In this document: one piece after another, positions 59,740 to 64,000 of the stretch
How positions within the stretch are numbered: position 1 is the first letter of the stretch
How the letters are laid out: each line of letters starts with the position of its first letter
From: Planctomycetota bacterium
GTDB lineage: Bacteria; Planctomycetota; Phycisphaerae; Phycisphaerales; UBA1924
Assembly (NCBI GenBank): GCA_018242625.1
Contig: JAFEBO010000005.1
Location: forward strand, 62,001 to 126,000
DNA: 64,000 bases
Direction: 5' to 3'
The notes under the pieces: model-generated
What the model was told of the DNA's origin: nothing
Seen by the model: only the letters and a program-made list of their open reading frames with translations
Databases searched by the model: none
Position numbers and translations under genes: made by a program

Positions 59740-61245
59740 ATGTCCCGACGCCTCGCACTCCAGGTCCTGCCGGCTCCACGATCTTGCCGTGGCCGCACAC
59801 CCGGCCCGGACCCGCTCCAGGCCTATGAAAAGAAGGAAAAGTGCGGGGTCATCGCCATCTGGGGCGATCGAAACGCTGTTCGCCAGACTTATCTGGCGCT
59901 CTACGCCCAGCAGCATCGGGGCCAGGAATCCGCCGGGATCTCCGTTTCCGACGGGAAGAAACTATTTTGCCATACCGGCATGGGCCTGATTCCCGAGGTG
60001 TTCACCGCCGAAGCGCTCGGCGAGCTCAGCGGTCATGATGCCAAAGGCGCGATCGGCCACAATCGCTATTCCACCGCGGGGGGCTCGCTGTTGTGCAATG
60101 CCCAGCCGCTGCTCGCGGCCTACGTAAAAGGGCAGGTCGCGCTCGGACACAACGGCAACCTGATCAACGCGGAGGCGCTCCGGCTCGACTTCGAGCGCGC
60201 CGGTCATCTCTTCCAGACCACAAGCGACACCGAAGTCATCATCCATCTGCTCGCCTCGCCCCAGCAGCAGGGCCAGCCCGACCCGCTCGCGGCGACGCTG
60301 CGCCGGCTGCAGGGCGCGTTCAGTCTTGTGTTTCTTTTCCCCGATCGCATCGAGGTGGCGCGTGATCCTTGGGGATGGCGTCCGCTGGTCCTGGGAAAAC
60401 TGCCGTCGGGCGCATTGATGGCCGCAAGCGAGACGGTGGCGCTCGACGTGCTCGGGGCCGAGCTCCTGCGCGAGGTTGAACCCGGCGAGATCGTGACGTT
60501 TTCAGACCGGGGAGTCGAGTCGCGGCGTTTCGCGCCCGTGGCCCAGCCCCCGGCCCACTGCGTCTTTGAGCACGTGTACTTCGCAAACCCGGCGAGCACG
60601 GTGTTCGGGCAGAACGTGCAGACGGTGCGTGAGTCGCTCGGAACCCGGCTCGCGAAAGAGGCTCCGGTCCTCGCCGACTTTGTGATGCCCATGCCCGATT
60701 CCGGGCGCAGCGCCGCTCACGGTTACGCGCAGGCGAGCGGCCTGCCGTACCGCGAAGGAATCGTGCCGAACCGATACGTCGGGCGAACGTTCATCAAGCC
60801 CTCTCAGGCCGAGCGCGTGGCCGCGGTTCGGCTCAAGCTCAACGTGATCGCCGACATCGTGCGGGGCAAGAAGGTTGTAGTGGTCGACGATTCGGTGGTG
60901 CGAGGCACAACCACCAAGGCCAAGATGGATCAGATCCGCCAGGCCGGCGCGAAGGAGATCCACCTCCGCATCAGTTGCCCGCCGATCCGGCACCCGTGCT
61001 ATTTCGGCGTGGATTTCGCGACGCGGGATCAGTTGATCGCGCACAACCGGAGCGTCGACGAGATTGCGAAGTTCCTCGGCGTGGATTCGCTCCACTATCT
61101 CTCGCTCGAAGGCATGCTCTCGTGCATGACCCGCCCCGCACCAAACTACTGCACGGCCTGCTATAGCGGCGACTATCGCCTCGATCCGGAAAAGCCGGAG
61201 ACGGGAGAGATTGTCGACGGTGAGCAGATGAAGATTTTTGGATGA
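59740..61245 (+). CDS. purF: Amidophosphoribosyltransferase
   Basis: 501-aa first committed enzyme of purine synthesis. Mature catalytic Cys is C35 in KKEKCGVIAIWGD, so about 34 residues must be removed as a propeptide. YAQQHRGQESAGI, GAIGHNRYSTAGG (glutaminase), and the PRPP loop KVVVVDDSVVRGTTTK are present. Cysteines in AHCVFEHVYFA, RHPCYFGVD and YCTACYSG match the [4Fe-4S] ligands of the B. subtilis-type enzyme. TAGACT (59726-59731) is 8 nt before ATG 59740. Confidence 0.96.
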   Translation: MSRRLALQVLPAPRSCRGRTPGPDPLQAYEKKEKCGVIAIWGDRNAVRQTYLALYAQQHRGQESAGISVSDGKKLFCHTGMGLIPEVFTAEALGELSGHDAKGAIGHNRYSTAGGSLLCNAQPLLAAYVKGQVALGHNGNLINAEALRLDFERAGHLFQTTSDTEVIIHLLASPQQQGQPDPLAATLRRLQGAFSLVFLFPDRIEVARDPWGWRPLVLGKLPSGALMAASETVALDVLGAELLREVEPGEIVTFSDRGVESRRFAPVAQPPAHCVFEHVYFANPASTVFGQNVQTVRESLGTRLAKEAPVLADFVMPMPDSGRSAAHGYAQASGLPYREGIVPNRYVGRTFIKPSQAERVAAVRLKLNVIADIVRGKKVVVVDDSVVRGTTTKAKMDQIRQAGAKEIHLRISCPPIRHPCYFGVDFATRDQLIAHNRSVDEIAKFLGVDSLHYLSLEGMLSCMTRPAPNYCTACYSGDYRLDPEKPETGEIVDGEQMKIFG

Positions 61246-61254
61246 TTTCGCTCG

Positions 61255-61932
61255 ATGGCACGTGGAACTGAACGGCAAGTTGGGGCCGGTGCGGTCACTC
61301 CAACGAGCAAGTACGATTCGCGTGTGGATGAAGCGGAATCCAATGCGACTCAATGCAGTCCGCCTCGGGTGAGGCCCGGAAGATTCAGCTTCTTTCGCTA
61401 TTGGCTCCTCGACCACCGCGGCGGCAAGGTGCGATGGGCAGGATCCAACGATCCTGTTTCTTCGAACCGACTATCCGCCCGGTCGTTTAGAAATCTGCCC
61501 GAACGTTGGCGAGCCGTATCGAAGCAAGATCTTCAACGTGTCGGTCTGCTGCTTCTCCCCTTACTGACCGGATACGTCGCGATTCTCTCATTGATCGCGA
61601 TCGCAACGCCTGCATCGAAATGGCTCCTGCCACGATACTTTGGACCCGATCCCCGCAGCAACCGACCCATTCAAGATACATTGACCGGGGTTGCCCTTGC
61701 GGCCACTTTCTACTTCGTGGTGGCCGTGGCAACGTACATCGCCGGGAGAGTGTGGATTTGGCGCTGGGTGATTCCCGGTGCGGCTCGAACGATCCTCCGG
61801 GCCGGAAAGTGTGCTGCCTGTAAGTATCCAGTCTCAAATCTCGAGGCCGCTTCGGACGGGTGCACAGTGTGTCCAGAGTGCGGTGCGGCATGGAAACTGA
61901 ACGTCCCGTCTTCGGAAAGAGTTTCAGCGTGA
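61255..61932 (+). CDS. Membrane protein with C-terminal zinc ribbon, copy 1
   Basis: 225-aa protein. Two hydrophobic segments (VGLLLLPLLTGYVAILSLIA and GVALAATFYFVVAVATYIAG) precede a short cytoplasmic or periplasmic tail with CAACKYPVSNLEAASDGCTV and CPECGAAWKL: four cysteines as CxxC and CxxC, a rubredoxin-like zinc ribbon. The N-terminal ~60 residues are variable. It overlaps the next gene by 4 nt (GTGA). The function is unknown; both proteins look like tandem duplicates. Confidence 0.7.
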   Translation: MARGTERQVGAGAVTPTSKYDSRVDEAESNATQCSPPRVRPGRFSFFRYWLLDHRGGKVRWAGSNDPVSSNRLSARSFRNLPERWRAVSKQDLQRVGLLLLPLLTGYVAILSLIAIATPASKWLLPRYFGPDPRSNRPIQDTLTGVALAATFYFVVAVATYIAGRVWIWRWVIPGAARTILRAGKCAACKYPVSNLEAASDGCTVCPECGAAWKLNVPSSERVSA

Positions 61933-62468
61933 GCGAATCTCAACGTCCGATCTCTTGCTTTCAATCCGACCCGGTCAAACCCGGCCCGATCGGTCTGCAC
62001 TACACAATCTTCGATCACCGCGGAATTCGCGTTCCGATTGCAAACGTTTCCTGGGCCGAGCGTCTTGCGCACGCCCCAAGCGCCAGCCGCTTCCTGCCGA
62101 AGTTCTCCCTCAGCTTCTCCACAATCGGCCTGCTCGTTCTCGTCGTGACCGGAACGTTCGCGATGCAGGAAGCCGCCTCGCGGCTGGCGATCACATTCTC
62201 GCCAAACTCTGCCGCATCCAAGACCGCCATCCAGCTCTTTGGCCTTTTCGGCCCGCTTCTGTTCGTTCTCCTGCTCATCTTTGGCGGCGTCGTCTTTTCC
62301 GCCTCGCGGATATGGATACCCGCCGTCGCCCGCCATTGGCTCTCGATCGGGCAGTGCGCAAGCTGTCGATACGACCTCACGAATGCGGAGCCCGCAATGG
62401 ACGAGTGTCTGGTGTGTCCCGAATGCGGCGCTGCGTGGAAACTTCGCCGGGCCCAGGTTTCCGGCTAG
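61929..62468 (+). CDS. Membrane protein with C-terminal zinc ribbon, copy 2
   Basis: 179-aa paralogue of the preceding protein. It shares the LDHRG-type block (IFDHRGIRVPIANVSW versus LLDHRGGKVRWAG), two hydrophobic segments (FSTIGLLVLVVTGTFAM, LFGLFGPLLFVLLLIFGG), and a tail CASCRYDLTNAEPAMDECLV then CPECGAAWKL. The zinc ribbon is nearly identical to copy 1. GTG 61929 starts within copy 1's stop. The stop overlaps the -10-like TAGCAT of mqnD. Confidence 0.72.
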   Translation: MSESQRPISCFQSDPVKPGPIGLHYTIFDHRGIRVPIANVSWAERLAHAPSASRFLPKFSLSFSTIGLLVLVVTGTFAMQEAASRLAITFSPNSAASKTAIQLFGLFGPLLFVLLLIFGGVVFSASRIWIPAVARHWLSIGQCASCRYDLTNAEPAMDECLVCPECGAAWKLRRAQVSG

Positions 62469-62477
62469 CATCGGTCA

Positions 62478-63452
62478 ATGTCCGTGATCGAACTCACCCT
62501 CGCCCACTCCCCCGACCCCGACGACGCGTTCATGTGGTGGCCGCTGACGGGCAAGATCAACCCCGATGGTTCCCAGCAACCCGGTGACGCCGGCAGGCCG
62601 CGTCTCGATACCGGCCGTTTCAGGTTTCAGTCTCTTCCCGCGGATATCCATGTCCTGAACAAACGTGCCGCGGACCAAGGCGATCTCGAAATCACCGCCC
62701 TCTCCGCCCGCGCCTACGCCGACGTCAAAGATCGCTACATCATCACATCCTGCGGCGGCTCGTTCGGCGATGGATACGGCCCCAAAGTCGTTGTCCGCGC
62801 CGATCAGTCCGGGGACCCGATCCAGATCAGGTGCGAAGGTTGCCTCGGCAAGCCCGGCGTGCGCATCGCCGTTCCCGGGCTTCAGACCACCGCATTCCTT
62901 CTGCTCGGGCTCGCGATCGGTCCGGAGATCGCCCGCCAGCGGGAGCGATTCGTTGAACTCCCCTTTGAACAGATCATCGGCGCCGTCGCCCGCAAGCAGG
63001 TCGACGCCGGCCTGGTCATCCACGAAGGCCAGCTCACCTTCGCCGATGCCGGCCTGAAGATGATCCTCGATGTGGGCGCATGGTGGAAAGAAGCGACCGG
63101 CCTGCTCACGCCCCTGGGCGTCAACGCCATCAGGCGTGATCTCGACAGGCTGCACGGCCCGGGCACGGTGCGCGAAATAGCCCAATTACTCACAAAGAGC
63201 GTCGCCTACTCCATGGAACACCGCGACGAATCCACCCGCTACACCCTCCCCTTCGCGCTCGCCAACGTCACCCGCGCCGGCAAAACCGGCGAAGCCCCAA
63301 CCCTCGAACGCGTCGATCGGTACTGCCGCATGTACGTCACCCCCGAAACCCTCGACATGGGTTCCCGCGGCCGCGATGCCATCCACCAACTCCTCACCAA
63401 GGGCGCCGCCGCCGGCCTTTGCCCCAACCCCGGCCCCATCGACATCGCATAG
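62478..63452 (+). CDS. mqnD: 1,4-dihydroxy-6-naphthoate synthase (futalosine menaquinone pathway)
   Basis: 324-aa protein of the MqnD family, which resembles periplasmic substrate-binding proteins in fold. LTLAHSPDPDDAFMWWPL is the family hallmark; then LNKRAADQGDLEITALSARA, VKDRYIITSCGGSFGDGYGP and IAVPGLQTTAFLLLGLAIG. It converts cyclic dehypoxanthine futalosine to dihydroxynaphthoate. TAGCAT (62466-62471) is 6 nt before the ATG. Other mqn genes are outside the window. Confidence 0.88.
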   Translation: MSVIELTLAHSPDPDDAFMWWPLTGKINPDGSQQPGDAGRPRLDTGRFRFQSLPADIHVLNKRAADQGDLEITALSARAYADVKDRYIITSCGGSFGDGYGPKVVVRADQSGDPIQIRCEGCLGKPGVRIAVPGLQTTAFLLLGLAIGPEIARQRERFVELPFEQIIGAVARKQVDAGLVIHEGQLTFADAGLKMILDVGAWWKEATGLLTPLGVNAIRRDLDRLHGPGTVREIAQLLTKSVAYSMEHRDESTRYTLPFALANVTRAGKTGEAPTLERVDRYCRMYVTPETLDMGSRGRDAIHQLLTKGAAAGLCPNPGPIDIA

Positions 63453-63515
63453 CGAGGACCCAACGCGGCTCCACCACCTGATTTGGCCCTTTGGAACTGC
63501 CCTTTGGCAATTTCC

Positions 63516-63521
63516 TATTCT
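63516..63521 (+). promoter_or_regulatory. -10 box of the FAH-family gene
   Basis: TATTCT exactly 6 nt before ATG 63528, same geometry as tatD. Confidence 0.5.
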
Positions 63522-63527
63522 CCCCAC

Positions 63528-64000
63528 ATGAACATCACCCGCTCCGAATTCGGCGTCGCCATCGAGCTCCCCGGCGGCAAGCAGCTCCCCATCCGCCACA
63601 TCATCGGTGTCGGCATGAACTATGCCAAGCACGCGCACGAGCAGGGCAAGGGAGTCCCCGAGCGGCCGATGCTCTTCACCAAGAACCCCATGGCCGCCTG
63701 CCTGAGCGGCGATGAGATCGTCATCCCAAAGATCTGCCAGGATCGCCCCCAGGTCGATTTCGAAGCCGAGCTCGGCTTTGTCGTCGGTGAGAAAACGCGC
63801 GACATTTCGAAGGCCGATGCGCTGAAGGCCGTCCTGGGCTACTGCACCGCCAACGACGTCTCCGCCCGCTGGTGGCAGAAAGACGGTTCCGGTGGCCAGT
63901 TCTGCCGCGGCAAGAGCTTCGACACCTTCTGCCCAATCGGCCCCACGCTCGTACCCGCTTCCGAGGTCAAGGATCCGCAGAACCTCCGTGTAACGACCAG
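63528..64000 (+). CDS. Fumarylacetoacetate hydrolase family protein, C-terminus beyond window
   Basis: First ~157 residues visible. IIGVGMNYAKHAHEQGKG, PMLFTKNPMAACLSGDEIVI, VDFEAELGFVVGEKTRDIS (metal-binding acidic residues) and GKSFDTFCPIGPTLVP are the FAH-family core. Such proteins cleave C-C bonds of acylpyruvates or decarboxylate oxaloacetate; substrate not predictable. TATTCT upstream suggests a leaderless start. Confidence 0.88.
   Translation, partial: MNITRSEFGVAIELPGGKQLPIRHIIGVGMNYAKHAHEQGKGVPERPMLFTKNPMAACLSGDEIVIPKICQDRPQVDFEAELGFVVGEKTRDISKADALKAVLGYCTANDVSARWWQKDGSGGQFCRGKSFDTFCPIGPTLVPASEVKDPQNLRVTT

Overview
The window looks like a chromosomal housekeeping segment of a high-GC, Gram-negative-type member of the Planctomycetota, most likely class Phycisphaerae. 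No 16S gene is present, so this is inferred from several signs: two secreted proteins ending in a glycine/leucine membrane segment plus an arginine tail (LLGLGGLVAARRRRA type), small membrane proteins with a C-terminal CxxC...CPECG zinc ribbon, a futalosine-pathway menaquinone gene (mqnD), and lipid A and heptose genes (lpxK, hldE). There is no prophage, insertion sequence or CRISPR array.

Layout. 1-10.2 kb: NAD(P)H-hydrate dehydratase (cut by the window edge), tatD, lgt-galE, a hypothetical, a DUF255 thioredoxin-fold protein, and a reverse-strand operon DUF151 nuclease-truD-HAD phosphatase, then the NAD(P)HX epimerase. 10.2-19.4 kb: glycosyltransferase, TonB-like protein, flavin reductase, a surface protein with a structured leader, malate dehydrogenase, a secreted CpeT-FKBP fusion and a DnaJ-type chaperone. 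19.4-28.9 kb: mnmG, a Kef-type antiporter, a UVR-motif protein, a primary-type sigma factor, trxB, dtd and an ACT protein. 29-33.3 kb: iron-sulfur assembly genes (A-type carrier, iscU, iscS) interrupted by a second surface protein, then an anti-sigma kinase and a STAS antagonist. 33.4-38.7 kb: a 1179-aa secretin and a conserved hypothetical. 38.7-47.2 kb: coaX, a reduced MnmE-like GTPase, an rluD-type synthase, a methyltransferase-like membrane protein, serS and an FHA-fused GspE/PilB ATPase. 47.2-53.3 kb: nitrilase, Maf, lpxK, hldE, an MDR oxidoreductase and a TrpF-like protein. 53.4-59.5 kb: rplS, trmD, rpsP, tRNA-Leu(UAA), a Fur regulator with a histidine tail, a LuxR regulator with a dead receiver, a PpiD-like protein and rpsD. 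59.7-64 kb: purF, two tandem zinc-ribbon proteins, mqnD and an FAH-family gene cut by the edge.

The main recurring signal is regulatory. About fifteen genes lack a Shine-Dalgarno sequence and instead have a TANNNT hexamer 5-8 nt before the start codon, suggesting leaderless transcripts. Other genes, mainly internal to operons or carrying longer leaders, have ordinary GGAG sites. This motif also decides several start codons here.

Other points worth attention are the domain fusions (FHA-GspE, CpeT-FKBP, DUF255-DsbD N-like), the MnmE-like GTPase with a damaged G4 motif and no C-terminal cysteine, the pseudo-receiver regulator, the heptameric GCACTAG inverted repeat between iscU and iscS, and hairpin-rich leaders upstream of both surface-protein genes. 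All functional statements rest on motif recognition by eye; no searches were run.
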